Below are positions 46,746-59,540 of a DNA stretch of 64,000 nt, piece by piece. The notes beneath the pieces were generated by a model. The model was not told where the DNA came from. It ran no database searches and saw only the letters and a list, made by a program, of their open reading frames with translations. Position 1 is the stretch's first letter. Each line of letters opens with the position of its first letter. The translations under genes were made by a program, and so were the position numbers. Source of the stretch: Arachis hypogaea (taxonomy: Eukaryota > Streptophyta > Magnoliopsida > Fabales > Fabaceae); the NCBI RefSeq assembly GCF_003086295.3, contig NC_092044.1, forward strand, positions 5,606,843 to 5,670,842, read 5' to 3'.

Positions 46746-48588
46746 TCATCTTTTTAGAGGAGTAGAGGAATCACCACCACCAGATTCAGGAGGAGCGCCA
46801 CCAGGACCAGGAAGAGAAGCTGGAGAGGAAGTCGGAAAAACGGTTGAAGAACTCGGAGCATCTTTGGAACGAGGAGGAGACTCAATAATCCTCTGCCCCC
46901 GAGTCTTCAGGTCTGACTCAGAAACGACCTCGGGGACAGGAGGATCAACGATGGCGCCGTCAATAACAACTTTGTCAGGATGCAAAGGAGACAGATCCAA
47001 GTCAGGAGCGATAACTCTGACCTGCTCCAGAAAAATCCTCCAAGATTCCTCGGCGCCATCGGCAATAGAGTCTTCTAACTCCTCATACGCCTTCCGAGAA
47101 TTAAACAGGTCAGTTTTCACGGACACATGATCCTTGAATAGGCTTTGATAGCTGGCCTGTGCCGTCTTCCTCAATTCTGCTTCCATATTACATTGGGCCT
47201 GCAAAGTTTTTCCTTTCTCCCGAAGGGTATCTCTCTCCTCCTTTAACTTGGCAATTTCTTTCTTCAACTTCCCCTCATGCTCTTCATATATACGGAGCCT
47301 CCCCTCCAGCTCCTCGACCTTCGAGGACGCCCCTAAGGAGCTGAGAGGAGCCCTATCAAAAATATCTAAGAGCTTGCCGCAGACCCCCGCCGCCTTAAGG
47401 CTCTCCTCGACCATGGTGGTAAGGTGGCTCCGAACAGACATATCATCCATACCTATACGGGCATAAGGATAGATATTCTTTCGGACAAAGGCAAGAGCAT
47501 CCGCCTTAACCTCCCCAGAAGAGTCAGACTCTAGGAGCTTGCGCTTCTTGGGATCGGGAGCAGGTCGGACGACAGGGGACGGCTGAGAGGGAGTTGAAGA
47601 AGAAATCACCATAGGATTGGAAAGAGTTCCAACATTACGAGGAGGAGGAGGAGGAGAGATAACCCTGGCATCCCCAGATCGAGCGCGAGACTTAGCTTTA
47701 GCCTCCTGGACCCTTTGAAAAGATTCTTGAGCGTTTTTCTTTGCCATTTCTGAAAAGGAAAACAAATAGCTAAAGAATCAAACAAGTCGGAATATTAGGT
47801 TAACAAGTCGGGAATTCAACATACTATAAAAAACTACCTAGCTGTGATTGAACAAAGGTCGGAGACCCTTGGAGAAATTTTTTGGTATCCAAATAGGGGG
47901 CCCTCCCCCAAACTTCTCGGAGGAACCCCACGACAGCAACCTCTACCTCATCCAGATCATCCAAACTATATTTCTCGCAAGGGGTGGCCTCTAGCCAGTA
48001 TAAAGGAAAGCGGGGAAAAGAGTTGTCATCCAAGAAAAAGGGATGGTGACCCTCTACAGCTTGCACTTTGAAAAAGAAATTTTTAAAATCATGGAAAGAT
48101 TAATCAAAAAGGGTAAAAATCCTCCGACCTTGTATGGCTCGGAAGGAAACCCATTGTTGTTTATTATTCAGCCCGCTAAAAGGCTTAGTCATATGAAAAA
48201 GATGGAAAAAGATCTTCAGAGTAGTCGGAAAATCCAGAGCAAGGCTAATAAATTGGTAAATTTTCAAGAAACCCCAGGAGTTGGGATGAAGCTGGGTAGG
48301 GGCAACACGACAATGCTGTAGAACAGACATCTCAAAATCCGAAAAGGGCAGAAAGACGCCCAGACGGGTGATCATACACTCATACATAAAGAAGAAGTGG
48401 GGGGCTGTGTCGTTGGCTCTCCCATGACAAACCCGGTCCTCTAAACTGGGAACAAGCAACTCATATTTAGGCTCATCTTCCTCCGAGGTACAGAGCCGAT
48501 GATGAGTACGAAGGTGAGTAATAAACTCCGCATCCACCAACGGCTCTTCCCCCAGAACTGTAACATCAACCCAATCTACAGAGGCCAT
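46746..48588 (-). pseudogene. Antisense two-exon gene of the gypsy element, copy 2
   Basis: Exon 1 (48588-47838, 751 bp) and exon 2 (47749-46746, 1,004 bp) have the same lengths, phase-1 junction and splice sites as in copy 1. Exon 2 is fully open (coiled coil, basic K-K-R-K stretch, Pro/Ser-rich end). Exon 1 has a GAA-to-TAA stop at 48100-48102 that leaves the first 162 residues. The lesion is in the other exon than in copy 1, so each exon is intact in at least one copy. The product's role is unknown; a gag-like or regulatory protein is possible. Confidence 0.75.
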
Positions 48589-49118
48589 TTTTCTTTCCCT
48601 AAAGGTAAATGAAGAAAACCTACAAAAGGAAAAAGAAAAAGAAAAAAATCAAAAAGGTCTCTAGAAAGGAGAAAAGAGCCAAGCAAAGTCTACAAAACTA
48701 TCCCTCTACAAAACCAAGTCATGCAAAAGAAGAAGAAAGAAGCTAACCTCTTTTTGAAAATAAGGAAGCAGAAGTCTCCGGAAGTATGGTACGTATAAAC
48801 ACAGCACGAACAAAGAAAGAGGAAGTTTGAAAGATTGCAGAAACGGAAAAACGAAAGAGAGGGAAAACATTTATAAACATGCTAAGGGGCATAATGGTAA
48901 AAGCGGAGCAGTCATTAATGAGGTTGCACCGTTACCAAAGCCCTCAATGCTTCCCTAACGGACACGACGCTTGAATTGACGTAACTGTCAGAAACAAAGG
49001 GTCGCGAAAATCACGTCGGTTTATAAGACCCATGTTCTCTCCAAATAAGTCGGCTACGAACCCGAGTTAAATACTTGAACCCAAACTCTAAAAAGACTTT
49101 GGGCTCAAGTAGGGGCAC

Positions 49119-49649
49119 TGTTCATACCCTGGCCCAATGATGAAGGCCCAGGTCCAAATAAAAGGCCCAATCTGAAGGATTAAGCCTAGCTAAGTACCGA
49201 CCTTCACATAAGAAGTCGGTACCAACCACGACTTAGTCTGAAGAAGTCGGATGTGAGATTAGTTGGCAGATAAACGCTTATTCAAATGAGTAACCGCCCC
49301 TAAAATCTCTCTAACCGCTTCATAAAGCCATATCTTAACCTCCCCAAAGATAATGGGGACGGTTAACACCCTAAAGATACGGCACTACTCCAACGGTGGT
49401 TATTGGCTCACCACTATAAATACACTGACACCCCTCAGGTATCTCTAAGCCCAATACTCTCTAGACCTGCTTACACTCTTGCTAACTTAGGCATCGGAGT
49501 GTCCTTGCAGGTACCACCCTCCATTCACCCACGCGAACAAGTCGGACGGAGCCTCCCGAGTTGCAGATCCATCCGGAGTCCTCCTCCTTCATACGTTTGG
49601 GCCACCCAACGCCATCCATCTTATTAATCTCCGGTTACCCACCGTAACA
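49119..49649 (+). repeat. 3' LTR of gypsy copy 2
   Basis: 531 bp, six substitutions from the 5' LTR by eye, preceded by the AGTAGGGGCAC purine-rich tract. Confidence 0.95.
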
Positions 49650-49815
49650 ATATCTATATAGCGTTGAGAATTAAACAGCATATATTAAAGATTATAAAAA
49701 TAAATAAAAAATAATTAAGGATATATTTTTTCCTTACAAAAAGATTTGATTCTTCTTTTTAAATATAAAAAAATTTAGCCATTCTTAATAATTTTGGTAT
49801 TAAAAATCCTTTTTA

Positions 49816-50385
49816 ACAATTAAATCTTTCTAATAGTCTTTTATAATGATTTTTCCATTTTTATTTGCTATTTAACAATATATAATATATATATTATGCA
49901 AACATTTTAATGAATATAATCAAAGTTTTCAAGGATAACAACATAACTTATACTAATTAAATAGAAATAATAAAAATTAAAATTAAATGACATAGTCTTC
50001 TCATATTCAATTAAAGAAGTTGCGGATTCGAGTCTTATAAAAAAAATAGAAATTAAAATCAAAACTGTACATGAAAACTTACCGTATATTTCTTCCTGTC
50101 AAACCAGTTCTGGGGATCCACGTTCACATCATAATCACAGTCACGTGATTTTATTTATTTATTTAAAAAAAAAATTTATACGTTTCAGATGATTATTAAA
50201 TAACAATCATTGATTCATTGTAACAGTCACATGTTTCTTCTTTATCTCTTCTCTTTCCGTTAAAATAAAATTCCCAGTATTGCCACGCAGAATCTCTCTT
50301 ATCCCTTTCATTCACACCAAAAAATAAAAATAAAAAAGAAAAAGAAAAAGAAAAGTCTCCTATGACACATTGACACTGGTATGAT
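49816..50385. other. Upstream region of the CBL10-like gene, with two short uORFs
   Basis: AT-rich promoter region and 5' leader. Two upstream ATGs precede the proposed start: a four-codon uORF at 50362-50373 and an ATG at 50381 in another frame that overlaps the start. Either could lower translation. An A/G-rich AAAGAAAAAG stretch lies at about 50330-50355. Confidence 0.5.
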
Positions 50386-53300
50386 ATGGAACACCCAGAC
50401 ACCGCAATTTCTCTGGTAATTCAATTTTCTCAACTTTTCCGTTATCTGTTTTGGTTTCCGGGAAAATAACCGATTCCATTTTCCTTTCTCTTTCTATGCT
50501 TTCATGAACGGATCTATCAGAGATCGAGCTTAACGTTCGGTGAAACACTCTGTGCGGTGTGCATTCCGCTTATCGGAATCGTTGAAGCTCTCTTCGTCAG
50601 CTTAGCTGGTTGCTTCGATTTCCATGGCGACAAGCAAAGCAAGAAAAACCAGATCCCTAGCTCTTTTGATGACATCCTTCGCCTCGCCAAGGATTCTCCA
50701 TGTTCGTTTCTTCTCTTTTTCTTTGATTCGATTCGGTTTTATTCCTTTCGCCTTGGTTCGTTATGGAAATGTAATTTTTATTTTCCTTTCCGGAAATGAT
50801 TGATTTTCTGTTGCTTTGGTTGTTCAGTTACGGTTAATGAAATTGAGGCGCTGCGTGAGTTGTTCAAGAAGTTGAGTAGCTCAATTATTGATGATGGACT
50901 TATTCACAAGGTACTTACAGTAATTTCTGCATTGTCTGGATCTATTATTCAAGTTTGTTCGTGATAATTTTCTGTTTTTTGGAAATTCATTTTTAACTAC
51001 TTGTCTGCTCGATATTTTATTCGTTAAATTAGTGCACTATTCTAATTTGTTCTTTTGAGCAAAATCCTTTAAGGACTTCAATGCAACTTTTCCCTCTTTA
51101 TTAAATTTAAGGACTACTGGGCATGATGTTTACAATTTAAAACACAAAAATGAAGGTTTACTTTAATCCATTGATGTCAAGAATTAGTTTGAATTTTCAC
51201 ACCGTTGTATCAAGTTGTTGTCAGTGAGGTTTACACGGTAGAAACTAGAAAATCTTATAGGTTCTTTATGAGTGCTTTTTAAGCCCGCTGTACCTTGGCC
51301 TTAGTGGGATGCTCAAAGCAAATTTTGTGTTTTGATATGAAAAATAATAGAGTTTTTGTGAATTCAGCACTAATAAGTACAATAACTGAAATTCAAGGAT
51401 TAAATTTTATTGATAGAATAACTTCAAGAAATAATTTGCTAATTTACTCAATAAAACATGTATCTATATTTAACCATGAAGTTGTATTGATTGTGTGTAC
51501 AGTATGGTAAGCTTCAATGAAAATATTTGACAATGGCAACTTTGTCTGGGATATCTTTTTGCTGCCAATATTGTGCATTGTTTGGTAGTTTCTTAGTTTT
51601 TGTTGAAATATCTTTGTTGACTATTACACTTTTTGTTTGAACAATGTTGTTGAATTTGTGGTTAGATTGCATCCAGTAATACTTCTCTTTTTGTTATTTG
51701 AAGGAAGAGCTGCAATTGGCACTATTGAAGACCCCAGTTGGCGAGAATCTTTTCCTTGATAGGGTAATTCATCTTTAATGTCGTTTCATTTCTCTTTACC
51801 TTTCCCAATCCCCCCCCCCCCTCTCTTAAATATGGTTTCTTGCTCTTAGTCTTATCCCTATTTGTTGTATTAAAAGAAAGGAAAATCTAAGTTGCATGGA
51901 AAACATCTTTCAAGGAATCAGAATTTTCACAAGTATTTCATTGAATAAAAATGGTGAATGTAATTTTCCACCATATGATAATGTTTTATGGTTCACACAA
52001 CTCACTTCTATATCACTTCCGAACTGATACTTTTTTACCAATGTAACCCTTGAACTAAAACAATAACTTGAAATCCTTTCGCCACTTTGTATCTGAGAAA
52101 AACTCTTTGAAAGATGTGGTGTCTTTTCTTTTCTTTTCTTTTTTGAGTTTTTATATTTGACTTGTCTAATCTGGGCCCTTTTGATTTATGACCTTTCCTA
52201 GGTGTTTGATCTCTTCGATGAAAAAAGAAATGGTGTTATAGAATTTGAGGAATTTGTGCATGCTCTCAGTATCTTTCATCCATATGCTTCTTTAGAAAAG
52301 AAAATTGATTGTAAGACTTCAGTAAGCATTTTTAAGACGTACTCTTCATACCACCGATTCTAATTTCATTCTTATTTATGGAAAGTTGACCCCTTTTGTT
52401 GTTTGCTTGTAGTTGCTTTTAGATTGTATGACCTGAGACAAACTGGATATATCGAACGGGAAGAAGTGAGTATCTTGGCATGTCCAGGTTATGAAATTGT
52501 TATTGGCCTAAATTTGTTTCTGTCAGCATAGGATAATAGTATGTTGATTTTTTCTTTTTAGTGCGGTATTGGTTGGATTTGAGGATTTTTATGACGAATA
52601 ATTCTGATGGTAGTAGCTTCTGTTTGTCAAATCCATGGATATAAAAAAAAAAGTTGTAGTTACAGAGATGTTCACTATTTTATATAACATTAGTTTCTGC
52701 AAAATTTTCATCTTATCAATGTTTGGAACTGTTCTGTTAACCTGTAACATTTTCCAGGTTAGGCAAATGGTGGTTGCGATAATGTCTGAATGTGACATGC
52801 ATTTGGAAGATGAAGTTCTTGAAAGCATTATTGATAAGGTAAAAGATGTGCAGCAGCATTTTTCTTCCGTCTTTGATAATTTTAAAATGCTTCCATCGGA
52901 TAACTTTTTCGCCCATTTTTTATTAGACATTTCAAGATGCTGATACTGACAATGATGGTAAGATAAGCAAAGAAGAATGGAGGGAATATGTTCTTCGGCA
53001 CCCGTCCCTATTGAAGCACATGACTCTTCCTTACCTCAAGTAATTTACATCCTTTTCTTACCACTTTGAGTGACATATTTGTTTTCCATGGTCATTGGGT
53101 TCTTGTCATTACTTTCTATCACCATGCATCAATTAAACTCTTACTCAGTAAATTAGGTATTTTGATTATTCGCTCTTAATGGCTTTTTCAATTTAATCTC
53201 TTTTTATGGCCCTTTATATTTCAAACAGTTTTAATTTTGATAGATTGCTTTTTATTTTTCTCAATTTGGTCCTCCACACTTCAAATTGTTTTCATTTTTG

Positions 53301-53590
53301 CTCCACCTCCAAACTGGCAGAAATCTTCTGTTGTCTGGCAGTAACTGATTGAAAAACTATTTGAAATACAAGGATCGAATTGACAAAAAGAAAAGCTAAA
53401 ATATAAGGGAGTAAATTGTATACGATTTGTTATTTATTATTGCAATGGTTGGTATTTAGCTGAATCATATATTTTCATTTTGTTTGGTCACTTTGCCAGG
53501 GACGTAACCACGGTATTTACCAGCTTCATTTTCAACACTGAAGTTGATGATTCCCACTGGCAGAGAGGTATCATAAGCTATAAAAATTAA
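50386..53590 (+). CDS. CBL10: Calcineurin B-like calcium sensor, CBL10-type
   Basis: Nine exons: 50386-50415, 50521-50701, 50828-50910, 51704-51763, 52202-52310, 52413-52465, 52758-52838, 52927-53039, 53500-53590; 266 residues, all junctions in frame with GT-AG. CBL proteins bind calcium and recruit CIPK kinases; CBL10 does so at membranes in salt tolerance. A hydrophobic segment (about residues 19-40) replaces the N-myristoylation motif of other CBLs, which is typical of CBL10. EF-hands: a degenerate first (about 80-100), loops at 124-135, 161-172 (weak) and a canonical 205-216. The first exon has only ten codons; without it no in-frame ATG precedes the hydrophobic segment. The C-terminal F-x-S-F phosphorylation motif reads F-T-S-F (243-246), and the protein continues about 12 residues past the usual E-V-D/E-D end. 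Confidence 0.9.
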
Positions 53591-54224
53591 GGAGTGGAAG
53601 CAGCAGATTCTTGTGATTCCTTTATTGAACCAGAGAAATTTGGTGGAAGCAATGGACCAAAGCACCGTCCCTGAAGAAATTTTGATAGGGGTGTTCAAAA
53701 CCCAAGCCAAATTGAACACAAAGGTTTAACTGTACATGATTGTTTGGTTTGCTCTGTTTACCTTTAAGCCTCGGTTTGGTGCAGTGCAAAACATTTATTT
53801 GTACAGTACAAAAGAGGCGACCAAGTTGATTGGAAGGATAATGTAATATATTTATTCTTAATGCATCAAAATTATCATTGATGTTGACCACAAAAATATC
53901 GAGTAGATGAATTCAATATCAAGTTAGAAGCCAAAAATGAAATTGCCTGCTGTCAAAGGTAATATTCCATACGAAATTTGATCCCACTTGGGGAAAAATA
54001 AGTTGAAGGCTTTACATTGCTTGATGGAAGATTCATGAATTGCAACTAGCATCTTTGTAAATGTGACAAGTGTTAAAATCGCTTCTATATGTAAGAAAAA
54101 AAAAAATTTCCCTACTTTATATTTTATAAATTTTTTATGTATTGGTTGTGGTTGAAGTTTGCTGATATGCGTAGTTCTTTCCATGGTTGGTACATTTTGA
54201 GTTTTTGGGGCAGCTCAACACTGC
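53591..54224. other. Convergent intergenic region, CBL10-like / P450
   Basis: Presumed 3' UTRs of the two converging genes. No other coding signal seen. Confidence 0.5.
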
Positions 54225-54745
54225 TCAAGATTCTACTCTCTTCACAAAGATAGGCATCTTCCTTTTCATTCTTACAGTGGGGAAGTTCACTATTGTATCT
54301 TCTTCAGCATACCATCTGCATGTCAAATTAAATTTTAAGATCACTAACAATATTTAAATGTTTTAACCTTCATTGAATGCCAATCTTTTTTGTCCATAAT
54401 ATCACTCAACGCTAGCATCTACCTACTTATTTTTTAGTTAAGTAGAAGTTTCAAAAAGCTGGAGTAAAGGATATTTAGACCTAAAACTCAACTTGACTCC
54501 TGTCTCTTTCTAAAAATATATGGTAACTTTTCTTAAATATTCTTCACGTTTGTAAAATATAACACTAAACACCATGATAAACATAATACTAGCGTCTTCT
54601 AATAAAAATTGATGTTTACTTAATTTCACTGTCATTTTTGGCAAAATAAATAAATAAATAATGAACTTCACAAATCCCGGAGGTTTTGATGTAATTTATC
54701 TGTAAATAAATGGAGTATATTAAACTCTTTATATTATTGTTGTTA

Positions 54746-54964
<219 letters not shown>

Positions 54965-55212
54965 TTACTTGCCACCTCCATGGATTGAATTGATATGGGA
55001 TGTTAAAGTTTTTTTCATCTAGATGAACTGATCTAAAATTTGCAAGAACACACCACCCTTTTGGTATTAAGTACCCTTTTATTTTAACATCTTTTGTTGC
55101 CTTTCTCATAGCACCAATTATAATATTTCCCATTCTCAAAGTTTCTGTGATAACCTATATAAGTAGAACACATAATAATAATTAGTTTAAAATTGTGGAC
55201 TAATTTTTTTTA

Positions 55213-55870
55213 TTTAATTATTCTATTGGTCTCTATAATTTTACAAAATTTTTAATTAGGTCTCTATAATTTTTTTTTCTTTCAATTAAGTCCCTATACT
55301 ATTTTTTATTTTATAATTAGGTCATTCTTAGTGTAAAAAATATTAGAGTTAACTGAATATTTTTTTGCAAATTAAAGGTATCCATAATTAAAAATTTAAC
55401 GGTTCCGCTACGTTACCAACTCCCAATTTCTGCCAACTCTTATATAATTGTGTTTCATGAAAGTGTGTTCATGGATGTGTCTAATAAAAATGTCTTTTTT
55501 ATAACTGTGTTTAATAGAAGTGTCTTTATAGATATATTTTCTGGATGTGTCTCTTTATATATGTATTTAAAATATATTAATTATTAGACACATCTACGAA
55601 CACACTTCCATGAAACGCAAATATAAATAAGAGTTGGCAGAAGTTGGCAGATAATATGTTGGTACCCTATACTTTTCCAAAATTTAACTATATCTTTGAC
55701 CGCATGTATTTTAAAAAAAAAATATTCTATTAATTTTAATATTTTTTATATAAAAAGAACCTAATTACAAAATTAAAAGTAGTGTAAAGATCTTATTGAA
55801 AAAAATATATAAAGACTTAATTAAAAATTTGGTAAAACTATAGAGACGAATAGAATAATTAAACCTTTTT
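55213..55870. repeat. Nested foldbacks in a P450 intron
   Basis: Outer arms (about 55213-55380 and 55675-55870, TTTAATTATTCTATT and its complement) enclose an inner inverted repeat (about 55395-55655) whose arms contain GTGTTTCATGAAAGTGTGTT-like sequence. It lies between the exons at 55154 and 55904. No clear TSD. Confidence 0.55.
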
Positions 55871-56857
55871 TTTTCTCTTTATGAGTAGCCATTTTTGCCT
55901 TACCAATTGAGTAAATGGCAATAATGATAAGTAATCGCTCCAACACAAGGTCTCCCCAAGATGATATTTCTGTTTCTTAAGCTTCATATTTTCCTCCTGA
56001 GAGTCGTAAGAAAATCATACCAAGACATTATTCAAAAACTGTTTTTTATAATAAGTGTTTTAACAAACTAGTATAGTAAAAGAATCTATACATTATTTTT
56101 TTAACAACTATGTTAGGTGTATACTAAAATTAGTCACTAAAGTCAGCAAACAGTATAAAATACATGTTAGAATATAAAATACATATCGAAAATAAATTAT
56201 ATCACACATGTATTTATATATAAATACATTGTTAACTGATTTTAGTAGCTGATTTTAGTGTACGAGTAACATTTTTATCTTTTAATTCATTTTTTCTAAT
56301 TTTATATTTAATAAGTATTTAAACTACACTAACTTTTATGATCATGAGTGATGAGTATACTTTAATTTAAATTGAGCAATGCTAATTATGATTTGTTGTC
56401 ATTTAATTAAGAGTCAAACCGTTAATTGTTGCAAAGCAGCAGGATATTCAGATAAATACTTGATAGCTAATGTGATAAGAAGTGGCACTGAGTCCTCTCC
56501 AGGAATCATCATATCAATAATGTTATGTGCTATCAAATCATCTGTTAATTCCTCACTTGAATCATTAAGAAGCACATCTAATACATCCTTTGGAACTTTG
56601 GTGATGCCACTCTTTCTTCTTTCTTGGATTATTCTTAGCACTAATTTCACCATTTTCTTTTTTGCCTGAAGACAAAAATGAATCACTATTACCCGGATTT
56701 TCTTTGACATTATTAGAGGATATATTATATATGACGCATTTTTATTTTTAAAAACATAACTAAGTTCCTTTGAAATTCAAGTTATGTGACACTGAGTATT
56801 CTTATCATTTTTATATAAAATGCTACATGAAAAAAAAAATATATATATATATATATT

Positions 56858-57026
56858 TCGGTGACTACAGTATTTTAAAAGTATTGCTAAAATTAAAATA
56901 ATATTTTTTATTATTAAACAACATTTTTTAAAAAAATATTGCTTAAAAAAAGTGTTATCAAAATATATAAAAAAAAATGTGGCTTTAATTTAACAATACT
57001 TATATAATCACTGTAGTCACCGTAAT
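56858..57026. repeat. Small MITE-like inverted repeat in a P450 intron
   Basis: CGGTGACTACAGT at the left is matched by ACTGTAGTCACCG at the right, with partly matching AT-rich arms between. About 170 bp. Confidence 0.55.
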
Positions 57027-57293
57027 ATAGTCATACTAAAATTTAATATATATATATAACATAAGATGGGTAATATATAACAAATTAAACAGTAGTATTG
57101 TGTGTAATAACTTGAGAAAGCAACCACAAACGGATGGGCTTACTTGTAAAGATTGATGAAGTTGAGTTCCTGGTAGGTTTATGGGTAAAGACATAATGCC
57201 AGAGATGAATTCTTGAAAATATTTCCTTATAAGCTCCATCTCTTCACTTGGATCCAAATTAATCAATGCCTTCACTAATAATTGAAAGGCAAT

Positions 57294-57994
57294 CTGGTGA
57301 CAAAAAAAAAAAATTGTACCTTGTAAACATGTTTGTTTGAAAAATTATGACTATCAATAATTCCATAAAGATAACTAGCTAGATTTCTTTTTGTTAACAA
57401 AAATAGGACCACAAAAAAAACAAGTACACTCAAATTATTATTAGTTGCTGATTGCTACAGTACGATGATAAATTTATACGTACCGATACGTTTAAAATAT
57501 GGACAAATAACAATAAAATATGTGGAATTTATTTTCCACGTCAATATTTAAGTTTTTCTTTTTTAAATATATAGTATATCACCACTTTTACTAAAAGACA
57601 CTTTTAATTAAATAAAAATAAAAAATATTTATTTATTTAATTTTATAAAAAGACTTAAACATCTTTCCTTTATTTGATTAGACAAAAATACCCTTTTAAA
57701 TTAATCAAATTTTAAAATTCAATTAATCCTAATTTTATAATTTCAAATAATTGAAACAACAAAACAAAAACACATTAAAAAAACAAAAAATTAAAATTAT
57801 TCTTTTCATCTATGTTAAACATATTAAAAAAATAAAAAATCAAAATTATTCTTCATCTGCCTTCGGAAACCTTCTCGTTCAGCTACGAAGGTTTCAGTGT
57901 TCCTCGTCTTCTCTCCTCTTCCTATCCTCTCTCTCTGTCTCTGTCTGCTCATCGATCTCTCTCATCTGTCTCTCCTGATCAGGGTTAACCGCCA
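57294..57994. other. Non-coding gap upstream of the truncated P450
   Basis: AT-rich to about 57850 on both strands, then a CT-rich stretch (57850-57980) resembling a plant 5' leader. No N-terminal P450 exon recognised. Confidence 0.5.
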
Positions 57995-58290
57995 ATGGCA
58001 CAAGGCCCGCCACCTCCGATGCCGCCTGGGCAATTTGCACCACCCAGGCCCAGTGGTGGGCCTCCCAGCCTTTCCCTGTTCCGCCATAGTTTGGGCAACA
58101 GCCTATGGGTCCTCCACCACCTGGTCAGATGGTGAGAGGGCCTCCTGCTCCGCCAAGGCCGGGGATTCCCGCCCCGTCTCCGCCTCATCCTGGGATGCCT
58201 CCTCCACCTGGCAGCGGCGTTCCGGTGTTCGGACCTCCTCGCCCAGGCATGCCTCCTCCACCGAACCCACAAAACCAGCAACAGCAGTAG
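57995..58290 (+). pseudogene. Pro/Gly-rich snRNP Sm-B-like C-terminal fragment, broken
   Basis: Starting at the ATG at 57995 the sequence encodes a Met/Pro/Gly-rich region (G-P-P-P-P-M-P-P-G-Q-F), changes frame near 58060, meets TAG at 58087-58089 and stays open to 58290 with P-R-P-G-M-P-P-P-P repeats and a Gln-rich end. This composition and order recall the C-terminal tail of plant Sm-B/B' proteins. No Sm fold is present, so at best it is a gene fragment. U1-C or another Pro-rich RNA-binding protein is the alternative. Confidence 0.5.
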
Positions 58291-59341
58291 TGGTAATGAA
58301 CTAGGTAATTTCTTTTTTTTTTCTTCTATTTTGATTTGTTTCTGATAACTAATATAGCTTGTGTCTTATGGTTATCTAGCATAATTTGTGTAGGATTATA
58401 TTTTTCTTTTTGTTTTTGTCTAAGATTGTGATGTCTTGATGGACGAAGAGTGGTCATAGAAGTTCATGAAATTAAGATACGATGGAAATTTGCAGTTTTG
58501 AAATAAAAATGAAATTGTTCATCATGTATTTTGGTATTATGATTTGTAGATATGTTAGAATGCTATCACTAGAAGCAATTAGCTGCAGACAAAGAAGACA
58601 GTATTTGGCATATCATAGTCATACTCAAACAGTTTATGAGTTTACTTTTGGATATAGGGTATAATCCTAATAAATCATTTTGTTAGTTTATGATTGAGTA
58701 ACAGAAGGAAATCAGTTAGTTGGTATAAAGTTTATTAGTATAATGGTACCAGCAACTTACATGAGTTTTGTGATAAATCTTTTGTCTTTCACTTGTACCT
58801 TTTTATATGTGGGTTTATTTATAGGGAATTTCTATGGATTTTCTTCCTTTGTGTTTGTGATTTGACTGTGAATCCTGCTAATTGAATTAGGTAGCCTTCA
58901 TTGTCAAACAATTTTGGTTTATTTAAATAATAATGTAGCTAATTTGAACTATCTATGGATGACTTTATTATGAATAAACTATCTATAGATGCTTTTGTTC
59001 TCCCCCAAAATGAAATACACTGTCTCTCACTTTTCATAGTTGAGCTGAACCCGTGACCATGTATCTTAGATTTCAGTTTTCATTTTATTCTCTTATTCAC
59101 TTATCCATAGTCATTGAAGTTGTTATTAATTCCAAGGTCAAACTCGATACCTCCTGCTGAAGATTCTCGTTTATCCTCAAGTCTGGATTCATTCCGTGGT
59201 TTTCATGCAGGATTGTAGTCAGCACAACTGTTTAGCTTTATTTTGGGCATTTCAATGCTAGTCAATGGTATTTTGCTAATAAATAACGGAATAAAATTTA
59301 CTTGGTTAATATTTTTGTCTCTCTGTGGATGACAAATAACA

Positions 59342-59514
59342 GGAATTTAGATTCTCTAAAGTTTAAATTTCACTTTAGAGGGTAAAGTGTGATCTCTCAC
59401 TATTTATTTCATAAGTGGGGCCAAGAAAAAAATATGAGAGAGAAACCATTCAATAATGAGAGATTACACTTTACTCTCTAAAGTGAAAATTGAAAATTCA
59501 GAGGATCCAAATTC
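59342..59514. mobile_element. MITE, about 173 bp
   Basis: The left arm GGAATTTAGATTCTC and right arm GAGGATCCAAATTC are imperfect inverted repeats, with the TTCACTTTAGAG/CTCTAAAGTGAA blocks also paired. The direct repeat AATAACA flanks it at 59335-59341 and 59515-59521. Confidence 0.7.
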
Positions 59515-59540
59515 AATAACAAAATCAAAAGAGAAGGAGA

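Larger units (their letters stand above)
40120..49649 (+). mobile_element. Ty3-gypsy LTR retrotransposon, Tat-type, copy 2
   Basis: Same family as the element at 16627-26135. LTRs are 531 bp each. The target duplication ATATC is at 40115-40119 and 49650-49654. By eye the LTRs differ at 6 of 531 positions (about 1.1%). Gag-pol has exactly the same length as in copy 1. It carries two stops in gag-pol and one in antisense exon 1, all at positions different from the lesions of copy 1. Confidence 0.95.
39721..49815. repeat. Palindromic element split by gypsy copy 2
   Basis: The left part (39721-40119) and right part (49655-about 49815) are reverse complements of each other apart from a small extra loop. 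Together they form a roughly 560-bp foldback whose centre is a hairpin near 39985. The gypsy element interrupts the right arm of that hairpin. I could not define the older element's own TSD. Confidence 0.6.

Noticed and set aside
16627..49649. A segmental duplication carrying both gypsy copies
   Set aside because: Each copy has its own TSD (AAAAT, ATATC) and different flanks, and LTR pairs are more similar within than between copies, so they are independent insertions.
50381..50520. Start of the CBL10-like protein at the ATG at 50504 (or a frameshift there)
   Set aside because: That ATG reads into a stop after nine codons. The small upstream exon with consensus splice sites explains the frame without any error.
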